Source: Aselliscus stoliczkanus (Eukaryota; Chordata; Mammalia; Chiroptera; Hipposideridae). Taken from it: a stretch of DNA of 64,000 nucleotides. This document shows, piece by piece, positions 21,170 through 31,915 of this stretch. Each line of letters begins with the position of its first letter. The stretch's first letter is position 1. The notes below the pieces were generated by a model. The model ran no database searches and was not told the origin of the DNA. It saw only the letters and a list, made by a program, of their open reading frames with translations. The translations under genes were made by a program, and so were the position numbers. The stretch spans positions 101,460,709 through 101,524,708 of the forward strand of contig CM066737.1 of NCBI GenBank assembly GCA_033961575.1. The letters run 5' to 3'.

Positions 21170-22290
21170 CGGGGTTTCCAGAGTAGTGTCTGGGCCAGAA
21201 TGAGTACTATGTAAGTGTTTAGCGAATCAAATACATAAGCATTGTTCTCGGAAAACCTTGGCACAGCAGCGTTCCCAAGGATGCTGAACCACCTTAGTCT
21301 TCCAAGCCCTTGTTCACCCTACCTCCTCGTTCCAGGGATGGAAACCCAGAGATCCTCTTCCCATGAGTCCAGGATGCTGCTAAGCCAGCCATATGTGTCT
21401 CCTTGGCTGCTACCCTCCCTCCCCCTGCCAAAATGCTACACAGTTTATTAAATGCCTCTTGTTTATGTAGCTCATGGTGCCAAGCTGTACTTTATGACAC
21501 TGAGCCAACAGCTCTTGTGCAAGGCTTTTTTGGAGGAGGTGTTGGGAGGAGGGAATGATCACACTGTTGAAGGAGGGAGATTCCTTAAAACAATGACTCC
21601 AAAAACAGCTCCTGATTACTCACAGAAGCCGACACATCCCTGCCCTTGACAAATGTCATGCCATAGGGTAGCTTTAACCCTGATCAAAGTCTGGACAATA
21701 TCCTCTTGGGCAGAAAGAAGGAAGGAGCTGGGAGGGAGGGGAGAGTCCAAGAACATGAAATGGGAAATGGGACGGGAGAGAAAATGCAGTTTGATATAGA
21801 TTTACAGCTGGGCTCTGCCACATACGTAGGAATAGGGAGTGTTAAATTTGTAATAAGTCCCTGGAACAGACAAGAGTCCCAAGCATACAATTCTTGTCAA
21901 CTTGTGGCTTTAGCATCTTGCCCCAAACCATCTGCATGGCATTCTCACTCTGCCCTGTTTTATCTCCTGGCCTTCATTATGAACTGGCCCATTCACTCAG
22001 TTCCCATCAGTTCACATGCTCAGTTGCTCACCATTTCCCACTTCAATGCTGTTGGGGTCTATCTTCCAAGCCATTTAAGTGAATCGATCCAAATTTTTTT
22101 AGAGTGAAAGAAATACAACTCCATCTCCCCACAGGCTCCTTCAACTTGGCAAAATTGATACCTGGAGTCATGCCAAGACCTAGTAACACCAACCCACTTC
22201 CCCCACTCAATGTCAATATGCATGTAGTCATTGAAAAATTATCTACTGAGCACCCACCCACATGTGACAGGACCTGGGTTCCATATCCTG
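21170..22290. other. Single-copy sequence, nothing recognised
   Basis: A 133-codon open frame at 21706-22107 begins with a low-complexity Gly/Glu/Arg-rich run and has no domain. It overlaps equally good frames in other phases, so no gene is called. Confidence 0.4.
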
Positions 22291-22293
22291 GGC

Positions 22294-22490
22294 TCAAATG
22301 CTTCTCACACTTGAGCATGCATGAGGATCACTCAGATAAATATTAAAACACAAATTCCTGGACCCTACCCCCAGGGCTATCAGTTCAGTAGGTCAGGGAT
22401 GAGACCTGGATTGAGCATTTCTAAAAAGCTCCCACATGATACTAATGTTGCCGGCCCATGGACTACACCTGGAGGAGCACTGTTTTAGAG
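22294..22490 (+). mobile_element. MER5A hAT-Charlie relic
   Basis: CTTCTCACACTTGAGCATGCATGAGGATCAC, AAATTCCTGGACCCTACCCCCAGG, CAGTTCAGTAGGTCAGGGATG and GCATTTCTAAAAAGCTCCCACATGATACTAATGTTG follow the MER5A consensus across its length. Confidence 0.9.
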
Positions 22491-22734
22491 ACTACAAACG
22501 TGAATAACAGGTGGAGTTTGCTTCAAGCATCAAATAATCCATTACTGGACCTAAGATATCTGTGCACACACGAACATGCACAAAACTATAACATCATGTA
22601 AAATGTGATAAGGCTTAGCCTTAGGGGAGACCAGAGAGTAAGTGAGTGAAATTGAGGGGAGAGATTGGGCTGAAGTGATATATACAGGTGTATATACATT
22701 TACATCTGTATGCATATATCTTCATACATGAGTT

Positions 22735-22860
22735 TTTCATGGGCAAAGACTTCATCTTATTCATTTTTCTACTTCTAACATCTAGTACAATGCCTGGTGC
22801 ACAGTGGATGCTCAATGGAATGCTTATGGAATGAATGAGTGAATGAATAAATATGAATGT
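22735..22860 (+). mobile_element. L2 terminal fragment, sense
   Basis: TCTAGTACAATGCCTGGTGCACAGTGGATGCTCAATGGAATGC, then GAATGAATGAGTGAATGAATAAA. The L2 3' end with its short tandem tail. Confidence 0.8.
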
Positions 22861-23034
22861 AAGCATTCATCTATTAAATTGCATGAAACAAAGTTTCATG
22901 TCCTGGTAATGCATTTCTCTGCCTTATCATAAGTCAGTGTGTCAACAAGCATTGAAAGAGCACAGGACTCTGTCTGGAATATTCTGTGCTAGATCCCACA
23001 GTGAGCATGACATAGGTGGCTCCTGCCCTCCTAA

Positions 23035-23215
23035 AGCTGAGAGTCTGAGGGTGCTGGGATACATTACTAAACCTTTCTGTGCTTCTGTTTCCTCATCTCT
23101 AAAATGGGTAAAATAATAGAACCCCCATCGAAGGGCTAGAGTGAAGGCTGAGTTCATTTACATAATGTACTTAGAACAGCGTCTGGTATATAGAAAGTAG
23201 TTAAATGTTCATTCA
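23035..23215 (+). mobile_element. MIR SINE relic, sense
   Basis: CTTCTGTTTCCTCATCTCTAAAATGGGTAAAATAATAG, then GTACTTAGAACAGCGTCTGGTATATAG. It runs into an ATTATT/CATCAT-rich tract (23215-23275). Confidence 0.82.
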
Positions 23216-23689
23216 TTTTTATTACCACTATTATTGTCATCATTATTACTGTCTTCATTATCATCATCATCGAAAGCTGGCACCTTGAGGAGGGCAAGAT
23301 ACTATTGGCCTATAAAGTGTTAAGCTGAGAAGTGAGACGAAAACAGGCCTTTTGAGCCTCCAAAAGCCCAGCCCCGGCTTACATCTTTCTTCCTCCAGCC
23401 TTATTTTTCCCATTCTCCCCCAATCCGCTCTCATAACAGCTTCATGAAACATCCAACCTGTTTACAAATCAGAGCCATTGCTGGGATGGCTCGAGTCCAG
23501 GCCCAAGCTGGCAGGATCAAGGAAAGACGGGCCCCTCTCATTCAGCCACACGCAGTCTACTTGTCACCCTTTTGGAAACCAGTGACTCAGATGTAACTCT
23601 CCTGCAAGGTGGCAGCTGGTGGGCTTTGGCAAAGCACACAAAGGAAGCACATTCTCTCTCTCAGTGACCCAGGGCACCAAGGAGAAGGT

Positions 23690-24400
23690 CTCAACGCTGC
23701 ATTCATTCACGCTTTAGCCTAATTAAAATGGCATTACCAGTTTCAATGGCGGGTTTCTTCTGCCAGCTGCAACTGGTTCTCTTCTCAGGAGTTTTTTCTT
23801 CTTGTTTTCACAGTTTATTGATCCATCAACATTGGAACTATGGATGGCTGGATTAAAAGATTGCAGCTCATATCGCTTTCCTCTCTCCCCTGCCCTGAGA
23901 TCCGAGGTCTGCCAACCATTATTGCTATCTCTGGTTATCTAAATTGGCTCAGAGGCCTAGCAATGCACACATTTTTATAAAGCAATAGCCCAAAACTCTT
24001 CTGGGTTAACAAATGGACTACATTTTATAATTTAGCATAATACCTTCCAGGGGCCAGGAGCCCACATTTTATATAAACCAAGATACCCCTTGGTCTGCCC
24101 ACCTCAAAAAGACACAGTGTTCATTCTGGCATCTGGTCGGCTAAGATAACAGGTAACAAACTGGACCTCATACCCCTCTGCAAATTCTAAATTCCTTCCT
24201 CTCAGGAGGGGGCTACTTGCCTGCCAATATCTCCAGGAAATTCTCTGAAGAATTAGGTTTCGCCTGATTTGGTCACCAACTGAGGGTTACCTTGCAGTCT
24301 CTGGCTCAAGAGCCATTTAGAAGCAAAATGGTGGCATTTAGTGAGAGGTTCAATTGCCACATCAAGCAAAAGCAGCTAAGCTCTGAGTTGAGATTTACAG
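23690..24400. promoter_or_regulatory. Candidate conserved non-coding block
   Basis: This is 700 bp of repeat-free, moderately GC sequence unlike its surroundings. It has motif-like segments such as TAGCCTAATTAAAATGGC, GCCAGCTGCAACTGG (overlapping E-boxes CAGCTG/CAACTG), TTTATTGATCCATCAA and ATTTTTATAAAGCAATAG. No open frame or splice structure fits an exon. The call rests on texture only, since conservation cannot be tested here. Confidence 0.3.
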
Positions 24401-24584
24401 AACTAGCACAAAAATGTTTATACTATTTTGGATAGGAAGTGAAGAAACAACAAAAGAATAAATGACACCCAGTAAATCCACTACCACATCCCCCAGTCCT
24501 TTTTTCACCCTATGGTATTTATTCTTTTATCCATTTGCTCATCTGTTTCTTACACGTTTATCGAGTACCAAAGAAACCGTATAT

Positions 24585-24785
24585 GGCATGTTGGTTGAGG
24601 GCATGTGCTTTGGGTTCAAGCAGATCTGCTCAATTTCTAGTTGTACCATTTGACCAGCCGTGTCCTGTGACAAGTCATTTGACTTCTCTAAGCCTCAACT
24701 GCCTAAGTGCAATTGAGTATGGCTGTGGGACCTAATGAGACTATGTATGTAACCACCTAGCACAATCCCCACACAGGGACAAACT
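24585..24785 (+). mobile_element. MIR SINE relic, sense
   Basis: GTTGAGGGCATGTGCTTTGGGTTCAAGCAGATCTG, CCTGTGACAAGTCATTTGACTTCTCTAAGCCTCA and CACCTAGCACAATCCCCACA. Diverged but in order. Confidence 0.78.
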
Positions 24786-24794
24786 ATGGAACAT

Positions 24795-24860
24795 GTGATG
24801 ATCATGATGGTGATGTGATGATGATGACAAAGAGGAGGAGGAGGGTTAGGAAAAAGAGGA
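24795..24860. repeat. GAT/GAG-rich low-complexity tract
   Basis: GATGATCATGATGG...GATGATGATGAC, then GAGGAGGAGGAGG. Confidence 0.75.
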
Positions 24861-25475
24861 GGACCTCTCTGGGCTATTGGGAGGGAGCCAGTGGTAGCTA
24901 TTGATCTGGCTATGAGTCTTGTGAAGCTCCTTTTCCAAGTCCAAGCTTTCCAGCCTTTTTTTGGATGAGAAACTACATTTGATCCTTCCAAAGCCTTGGG
25001 ATTCCAGCCAACACTTTCTGGGGAAGCCAGATGCTGAGAAGCATAGATGGTAGGGAAATCAAAGAAGGGATTTCATTTTGCTCTTCAAGGTCATCCATGA
25101 TCCCTTCTCTTCTGGGACCCTCTAATATTGTCAAATTGGACCCATGAGGAGAAGGAAGTCCACCCATTCTCTAATACTGCAAGCTTGGAGCTCAACCTAG
25201 TAAGGGGTAGAAATCAACAGGGACCCTGTTCTAACTGAGCATAAAATGAAGCCCTTTCAGGACAATTTGCCAGATGACCACTAGAGGTATTGTGACATGA
25301 AACAAACTTCGGCCCTAAGGGTCTTCTCTTCAATGAACATCCAGTGGAACAAGATGAACTCCAAGAAGCTCTTGTGATGGAGCCCAGAGGTGCCCTGTGA
25401 GATTCCCCTATGGTCTCACAAAGTTTTGTTCTCTGCATGTTTTTCACACCCTTTGATGCTCTTAGGAATTCTAAG
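24861..25475. other. Single-copy sequence, nothing recognised
   Basis: No repeat or exon evidence. Short antisense frames only. Confidence 0.4.
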
Positions 25476-25479
25476 TAGG

Positions 25480-25605
25480 GCACTTACTGAACTCAATTTA
25501 CAGATGAAACTGAAATGGACAGAGGCAATATGGTAATCCCAAGATCAAACAACTGTCACTCAAACAGTAGAAGTTAGAACCTCAGCCTCCTTGTGCCCTT
25601 TTCAC
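25480..25605 (-). mobile_element. MIR-class relic, antisense, weak
   Basis: AATTTACAGATGAAACTGAAATGGACAGAGGCAATATGGTAATCCCAAGATCAAACAACTG mirrors the antisense MIR pattern 'ttacagatgagaaactgag...cccaaggtcacacagc'. Confidence 0.6.
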
Positions 25606-25909
25606 CCAGCAGCCTTCTAGCCAACATTCAACTGCTGAACTGAGCTTATAAACTCCTTACCAGCAAAATGAGGAGATAGATTGCGTGTTACTGGAATAGG
25701 GGAGGAGTTAGCAGCCCTGAGGGCATGTAGCAGGGAAGCCTCAGAGCTAACCTACATGAATGTCCATCTGGGGGTATCAGTGGCTAGGGACACTGATAAG
25801 ATGGTACCCAGGAAGAGTTCTCAACTTGCCTCCAGTCCATGTCTTCTGTGGCCCCTTCTGCTCTGAATTTATTCCTTCATCCCATCTACCCAGTAGCTTC
25901 CCCCAATAT

Positions 25910-26112
25910 TATCATTTCAATATATAATCAATATAAAAGCATATTAATGATAGAATCTACATTATTTTTCTTGTACAGAGTCTTAGAAACTCGTTGTATA
26001 TTTTACACATAGAGCACATCACATCTCAAATGATCATCTAGATACACATTTCAAGTGTTTGCTAGCCATGTATAAGTAGTGACTGCTGTATTGGACAGCA
26101 CAGGTCTAGCTA
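25910..26112. mobile_element. hAT-like DNA transposon relic, same family as 4245-4470
   Basis: AATATATAATCAATATAAAAGCATATTAATGA, TTTACACATAGAGCACATCACATCTCAAATGATC, CATTTCAAGTGTTTGCTAGCCATGTATAAGTAGTGACTGCTGTATTGGACAGCACAGGTCTAG. The last block is the element's inverted end. Confidence 0.65.
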
Positions 26113-26159
26113 GCATGGGGAGAGCTGTGGGGATGAGCCCCCTGGAAATCGATATTATT

Positions 26160-26392
26160 TAGATAAGAGCTTAGACTCTGGAACCAGACTGGGTTCTGAT
26201 GCTGTCTCTGTCACCAGCTATGTAACCTTGGGCAAGTGACTTCATATCCCTGCATCTACCTTCTTTCTCTATATCAGGGCAATAGCAATACCAGAGTTGG
26301 TGAGGATTCAATGAATTAATGCATACAAGATGCCTCGAACTGCATCAGTCACATAGTAAGCTGTCAATAAATGTTAACTAATGTTATTATTA
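26160..26392 (+). mobile_element. MIR SINE relic, sense
   Basis: AAGAGCTTAGACTCTGGAACCAGACTGGGTTCTGATGCTG, GCTATGTAACCTTGGGCAAGTGACTTC, then GTCAATAAATGTTAACTAATGTTATTATTA. Confidence 0.92.
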
Positions 26393-26689
26393 CAGCTCTG
26401 GGGGGCGGGCAGGAAAATATATCAGAGAAGCACAAAACCTATAGAGGATTAGAGGCTTGCTACTTCCCTTTCAGTGTCATCCAAACTGATTCAGCAACTC
26501 TGCAATCCTCCCTTACAGGCCAATGAAAGTGAGAATCCCGGTACACAGTGTCCCAGCATGAAATGGTCGTGGAGGGTGGCAGGCCCTCAAGTTTGCAATC
26601 TAAAGGCAATCTGAGGAGCTATGGTTCCAATTAGAAGGCAAAGCTGGCCCAAATACCATTCCCCACAGCTTGGCAGGAAAAGCCATTTG

Positions 26690-27000
26690 CAACAAACCAG
26701 ACCGTGTCTCCCATTTTCTGTCTTTGTTTCTCTGTTCTAATATTTGCAAGTGGTCCTGAATTGGGGAGAGGTGGCAGCAGCAACCGTTTTAAACAGCACA
26801 GCCAGGATTAAATAAAGACAGGCCAAACACACAAGTGGTCAGGGCATCAGAAGCCAGAATATAAATCATGAAAATAAAAGAGAAATTAAGAGGAATGAAA
26901 TTAATGTCTGCTGAATACAAGCAATTATGTTTTCCAGGAAATAGCTGCTGATTCTTACAGATTAAGAGCTGCCTACATCTCTAACCCCCTGACTGATTTT
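26690..27000. promoter_or_regulatory. Candidate conserved non-coding block
   Basis: Repeat-free, A-rich sequence between a MIR and an antisense L1. It contains GAAATTAAGAGGAATGAAATTAATG, AAGCAATTATG and GGATTAAATAAAGACAGG. Texture resembles a developmental enhancer, but there is no direct proof. Confidence 0.25.
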
Positions 27001-27084
27001 TCTTCTAAATCTCACTCAGATATGTCTATTTCTCTTCCCTGGCATTCCTGGCATGGCTCCTAAAATATTGGCACAGGTCAATAT

Positions 27085-27345
27085 AGATGCCTTCATTTTA
27101 TTTACTTTTATATTGAGCTATCGCTTACATACAGTAAAGTATATAAATCTTAAGTGTACAACTCAAAGAATTTTGACATATCTCCACAGCCAGGCTAACA
27201 CCATTCAGGTCAAAATATGGATGGTTACCAATTCTCCAGCAGACTCCCTCGGGCCCCTCCCAACATCACCACTCTTGTGACCTCTATCCCCAGAGATTAG
27301 CTCTGCCTGGTTTGGAACTGCATATAAATGATATGCCTCCCTTCC
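27085..27345 (-). mobile_element. LINE-1 3' UTR relic, antisense
   Basis: TATTGAGCTATCGCTTACATACAGTAAAGTATATAAATCTTAAGTGTACAACTCAAAGAATTTTGACATATC corresponds to the antisense L1M 3' UTR ('attgagacataattgacatacaataaactgcac...'), followed by CCAGGCTAACACCATTCAGGTCAAAATATGG. Confidence 0.75.
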
Positions 27346-27724
27346 ATTCCCTGAGTCATCAAGCACCTAATTACGTATAGTATAGCAGAGACACAGAAGA
27401 AAAAGGAGCGCGAGGAAGTGACCAAGGACATGAGATCTGTCTCATTTATACAACTTACTATCACAAAGGGGCACCAGAAAAAGGGCTCTGAAGAGGATTA
27501 CAGGTTTCCGGGCACACCAGCATGCCACACTCAGGTCTTCTGACTCTGACGCATGGACACTGCTGCCCTAAGTTCCCAGGTGTCCGATCCCGGTTCTAGT
27601 ACTGCTCAGTGGGACAGCAGGCCCACAGCCACTGGGGGATGAGCTGCATCATAACAAGACTCAGCTTTATCTGGAGAAAGCTGGGGAGGCCTTGCTTCCT
27701 CTGGACATCCTTTTCAGTTTAGCG

Positions 27725-27950
27725 TGCAAATTAAGAGCTGAAGACGGCCAGTCTGGGTTTGGGGCTTAGCTTTGCCATTTCCCAGCTGAGTGACCTCAGG
27801 TAAGTGTCTTCACTTCTCTGTGCCTCAGTTTCCTCATCTGAAAAAGAGGGATAGCAACAGTACCTGCTTCATTTGGTACTGTATGGATTAAATGCCTAGA
27901 ACAGTACTTGAAACATGGCACTTCATAAAGATTATCTATTATTATTTTTA
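27725..27950 (+). mobile_element. MIR SINE relic, sense
   Basis: TAAGAGCTGAAGACGGCCAGTCTGGGTTTGGGGC, GAGTGACCTCAGGTAAGTGTCTTCACTTCTCTGTGCCTCAGTTTCCTCATCTG and CCTAGAACAGTACTTGAAACATGGCAC. The GT within CAGGTAAGTG looks like a splice donor but is MIR-internal. Confidence 0.92.
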
Positions 27951-28019
27951 TACCTAGACAATATCCTTAAGGCCTTCAGAGACACCTGGAGGGTACAATA
28001 GAGACCGACGAATGTGCAG

Positions 28020-28170
28020 TGTTCACATACAAACACATGTTCACAAGTGTACACATACACACACACATACACAGGGTGCATGTATGTGCACATAAATGAG
28101 GACGCATGTGTGCACACATATAGATGTGTATATATTTGCACACATGCATGCATGTACACACATGTATACC
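28020..28170. repeat. Degenerate (CA)n / (TGCA)n tract
   Basis: Alternating CACATACA, ACACACACATACACA and TGCATGCATGTACACACATG. Several overlapping Cys/His/Tyr-rich frames on both strands are produced by this repeat. Confidence 0.8.
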
Positions 28171-28199
28171 TTCAACTCCCCTCTTCTCAGGATACAGAT

Positions 28200-29140
28200 G
28201 ACAAAAGTTCTCCTAACCTTCTCAGAACACTGCTGCTCATTAAAAGCCAGAGGCAAAAGTTCAAACTGAAGGAAGTGTAAAAGAGAGAACCTCATTCATA
28301 AGGAACATATTTACCATAAGCAGTTCTGGGCAACGCAAATGTCTCACCCTCGGAACACATGTGGGGTTCACTCATCTGATATGACATCGTCTGAGCCGGA
28401 ATGCACAAAATGGCTATGAAATACTGGTGGGAGACAAGACTCATGGCCCCAAACCACAGTGGGTATTCATGAGAGGAGGCAGGGAGCTGCATTATTCTCC
28501 TTCTCACAAGAGCAAACACTAGGTAGAACATCAAGCAGTCCCAGAACATCATCTTAGAAATTCCATTCGCCTCTAGAATTCCGTAACACCTATGGAATTT
28601 TCCATAGCCTTATGGCTGGAGAGAGAAGAGATAGGTTTAAGTGGCATTTGATAGTATCAAGGTGGCCTTGCCTCTAAAAGGAATATCTAACAACTCTAAA
28701 AATTTTTGTTCTAGACAGCAATGAAAATTTTCAGAGATGCTGTGATAATAGTAAGAAAATGTCTGACTTAAAATTTTTCTAGTATAATTACAAATTTCCC
28801 ATAACATATTTCTCCCCAGCATCTCACCCAGGAGGTTCCCATGGAATGAAGTATACGCCATACTTACTGTACAAGAGGGTCAAAAGGAAGCAGCTCAAAG
28901 CCCAGCTGTAAAGATCAGCTCAACCAGACTGCAGATAGGGAAGATGGAACAGTGGTGGAGTTAAAAGACCTCTGCAATCCCAGGAAGGTCAGTAACTTAT
29001 TGTATGAAATAAAGGAAGAATTTCTAAACAGAAATAATTATAACCTCTTGAGGGCACGCATAAGGAAGAACTGAAATGTTTCAGATCGAGCAGTTTCTCC
29101 TTGTTTTATGATTATGATTAAAGAAGAAAAGACTGGAAAA
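28200..29140. other. Single-copy sequence, nothing recognised
   Basis: No repeat family recognised. Two antisense frames of 74-86 codons (28292-28552, 28637-28861) lack domains. Confidence 0.4.
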
Positions 29141-29143
29141 TGA

Positions 29144-29220
29144 ACTCTCTCTCTCTCTCCTTCCCTTCCTACCTCCTTCCCCCCTCCCTCCCGTGTGTGT
29201 GTGTGTGTGTGTGTGTGTGT
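29144..29220. repeat. (CT)n - C-rich - (TG)n compound microsatellite
   Basis: CT units, then CCTTCC/CCCTCC, then about 14 TG units. It is pyrimidine-rich on the plus strand until the TG part. Confidence 0.95.
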
Positions 29221-30060
29221 CCAAAGTCCTAATGTTATTGTTTACTTAAAATCTTGCTAATACTGTGTCTATTTGTTCTCAAAGTGCTAGCCAGCAAATG
29301 TTGATATGAGCCAAAATTACTTGGATTTTGGCCATAGCATGTGTATAAAGACAATGAAATTTTATTTCCTTTTCCTCATCATTAATGAGCTTATTGGCTT
29401 AAAGTGCTTCAAAGTTCTCCAAAGTAGTTCTGTGGTTTATAAACACTCTAATAGCATCCCCAATAAAAACTACAATGTCCACCTTTCTTTTTGGCCCTCT
29501 GTGAGAACATTGCATAAGAATTCAGGATCCGGTGACCATGTGTAATCCCTTTTGATAAAAAAGGAAAAAGTCAACAAATGCCCACAGGTGCCAGTTAACA
29601 CAATTGAATTATTTCATAAAATTAAAAAGGTGTGCCTTCAAAATTAGAACCTAATGCCTAGCAGACACAGTTTCACTTTTTGGCAGGCAGGAAAGAGAAA
29701 ATTCATAAATCCAACCTAAAGGTGGGTTGATGAAAAATCACCCCTTAGCTCCTTACTTTCTGAAAAGAACCAGAGATCAGGACATTAGACACCTAATAAT
29801 GACCTGCATTTCAGAAACACATGGAGACCTTCCCATCTTAACAACTATGCCCACCAGTTTATCACCACCCATCAGACACCAATTGGCACCCATAAGCTTG
29901 GGGCCATCAAATACACCGTTAGGACAAAAATTCAAGCCTGTTTTCCATCAAAAGGGTTGGCAATATTACTTACTGATTGCATTTTATGACAATAAAACCT
30001 GTTGAAGGCAGATCATGAATCTCATGTAAAAATAATTAAATTATATTAAGCCAAATTTTG
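29221..30060. other. Single-copy sequence, nothing recognised
   Basis: A 92-codon open frame at 29727-30005 has no domain. Part of the AT-rich end near 29990-30060 may be old L1, too diverged to call. Confidence 0.4.
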
Positions 30061-30080
30061 CTATACAAAGAAAGACTATG

Positions 30081-30203
30081 GGTCCGGCTGAGTGGCGCGG
30101 TGGTTAAGCACTGGCTTGGGAAGCCAGTGGCCCCGGTTCGGGTCCCACATATAAGGGTCAGTGACACTGCCCTCAAAAAAACAAAAAACAAAACAAAACA
30201 AAA
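30081..30203 (+). mobile_element. Short tRNA-derived SINE, sense, 15-bp TSD
   Basis: GGTCCGGCTGAGTGGCGCGG head, GGTTCGGGTCCCACAT B-box region, and CTGCCCTC followed by an A/C tail. The perfect TSD CAAAGAAAGACTATG lies at 30066-30080 and 30204-30218. The low divergence marks it as one of the youngest insertions in the window. Confidence 0.95.
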
Positions 30204-30218
30204 CAAAGAAAGACTATG

Positions 30219-30480
30219 TAACTATTAAAGGGGATGTTGTAGAAGAATATTTGGTGACACAAAAAGATATTCTTGTTCTAATAACTGAAAAAATCAATTT
30301 ACAAATGAATATGTAAACTATAAGCCCATTTTATTAAAATATGTATGGAGAAAATACTTAAGGATATACACTAACATACTAAGAGTGATTCTCTTTGGGT
30401 GATAGATTTAGAGATTGTTATTTTTAATTTTGTTGATCTTTACTTTTTACATTTCGTTCATTTGGTAGGTCGTATGCTTC
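30219..30480 (+). mobile_element. LINE-1 3' UTR relic, probable
   Basis: AAAATATGTATGGAGAAAATACTTAAGGATATACACTAACATACTAAGAGTGATTCTCTTTGGGTGATAG resembles the L1M 3' UTR 'caccaaaatgttaacagtgattatctctgggtgg'. The SINE at 30081 is inserted just before it. Confidence 0.6.
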
Positions 30481-30589
30481 TATCCTAAGAAAAAATTAAA
30501 AACTGCTGTTAAATTTAGTTTTACTCAAGTCCCAACTCTGCCAAGAGTCCAAAATCAATACTTGAATAAATTCCGTCCCTACAACAGTC

Positions 30590-30830
30590 TCCAACAACAT
30601 GGTGAATCTCAGAAACATAATAACGCTGTGCCGAAGAAGCCAGACACTAAAGAGTACAAATTGAATGGTTCTTTTACCTAAAACACAGAAACCGGCAACA
30701 CAATGGTATGATGTCAGAAGTTAGGGTGGTAGTTTGCCTTGGGCTAAGTGAATACTTGGTATTATTTAGGCTCTTGCATTATTTCCAAGGTTTCTAGTTA
30801 TGCTTAGTGGGGAGGGCTGAGAGAAATGAG
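30590..30830 (+). mobile_element. Old LINE-1 3' end, sense
   Basis: AACATGGTGAATCTCAGAAACATAATAACGCTGTGCCGAAGAAGCCAGACACTAAAGAGTAC is the diverged L1 block 'aacatggatgaatctcaaaa...gaagccagacacaaaagactac'. Confidence 0.72.
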
Positions 30831-31454
30831 TCTCACCAACTTGTGTGGGCTGGCCAGGCAAGGAGAGCTGTTTAGAAATACCTTACCAACCCCCTTATAA
30901 AAGCTAAATCTGGTGGCCAAACAAAATGCCTGCTGTGCCCTGGGGGCTCCGATATCCCTGAGGGCCAGCCAACAACACACACATCCGAAATTTCATAGAT
31001 ACAATGTGTGCCTGGATTCCAGTACAGGTATAGGAAGGAAGAATTTCCAAATTCCTTCACCACGCTTCGGCTCCCACTGCCTAGCAGTTGGAAAAAATCA
31101 ATAAATGAAATGAGGCTTTAAAAAAATAAAACAGGAACAAATGAAGCTTTTACTATAATGTTGCAGAAACACAAAGATAGCCAGCAGGACAGTTCTGGAT
31201 GAAAATAATGCATACGGGTTCCAAAGCCCTTCTCAGTGCCAGTTCCCAACATTCTCACATTTGGGACCAAAAGAAACTTCTCCTTTCAGGAAGTAGGAAA
31301 ATGGGAAGTCATAAAGGGCAGAGGGAAATGTGGCAAAGGGAGAAAGGGAGAGGGACCTCTGGGAGCTCATGGTGCATGGTGTGCTGGCTGGTCCCAGTGT
31401 CACCTTCCTGAATCCATGCAGCCACTGGTAAACCAGGTGTTGTAATCCTCCCTT
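30831..31454. other. Single-copy sequence, nothing recognised
   Basis: Both strands carry short frames without domains (for example 31233-31538 on the minus strand, which partly reads the following SINE). Confidence 0.4.
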
Positions 31455-31470
31455 AAAAACAGGAGGGATC

Positions 31471-31568
31471 AGGGCCAGCTGAGTGGTGCAGCGGTTAAGC
31501 GCTGGCTTGGGAAGCCAGCGGCCCTGGTTTGGTCCCACAGATGAGGGTCAGTGAAACTGCCCTCAAAA
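31471..31568 (+). mobile_element. Short tRNA-derived SINE, sense, 16-bp TSD
   Basis: GGGCCAGCTGAGTGGTGCAGC head. The B-box region has lost a base (GGTTTGGTCCCACAG), which probably weakens Pol III transcription. The perfect TSD AAAAACAGGAGGGATC lies at 31455-31470 and 31569-31584. Confidence 0.93.
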
Positions 31569-31599
31569 AAAAACAGGAGGGATCGAGGCACAGTCAGTT

Positions 31600-31785
31600 A
31601 GCCTAATGCTTCCTGATCTTGGCTGCACATTAGAATCTCCTGGTGAGCTTCTAAAATTCCCAATGCCCAGTCCCACTCCAGACCAATTACTTTTGAATCT
31701 CTAGCGGTGAAAGGCAGGCACCAGCATTTTTAGAAATCCTCCAGATGAGTCCAGTGTGCAGCTAAGGTTGAGAACAATGGTTTAG
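31600..31785 (+). mobile_element. MER5A-like hAT relic
   Basis: GGCTGCACATTAGAATCTCCTGGTGAGCTTCTAAAATTCCCAATGCCCAGTCCCACTCCAGACCAATTA, then AAATCCTCCAGATGAGTCC and AAGGTTGAGAACAATGG. Confidence 0.8.
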
Positions 31786-31787
31786 AT

Positions 31788-31915
31788 CAGCATGTGTTAA
31801 ATTTGAATGCACAGACACTGCACAGGAAAAGTCAGACTTTGATTCAGGAGAACTGGGGTGGGGCCTGAGAATGCGATGCTGGTGTTCTTGGCTGCTGGTC
31901 CCCACTTGGACTAGT
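31788..31915 (+). mobile_element. Second MER5A-like relic, partial
   Basis: GACTTTGATTCAGGAGAACTGGGGTGGGGCCTGAGAATGCGATGCTGGTG...GCTGCTGGTCCCCACTTGG matches the second half of MER5A and lies end to end with the first copy. Confidence 0.65.

Noticed and set aside
27797..27806. CAGGTAAGTG splice-donor-like site
   Set aside because: It falls in a MIR core where this sequence is expected by ancestry, and no exon is evident upstream.
27932..28295. Several Cys/Tyr/His-rich frames on both strands
   Set aside because: Products of the degenerate CA/TGCA tract.
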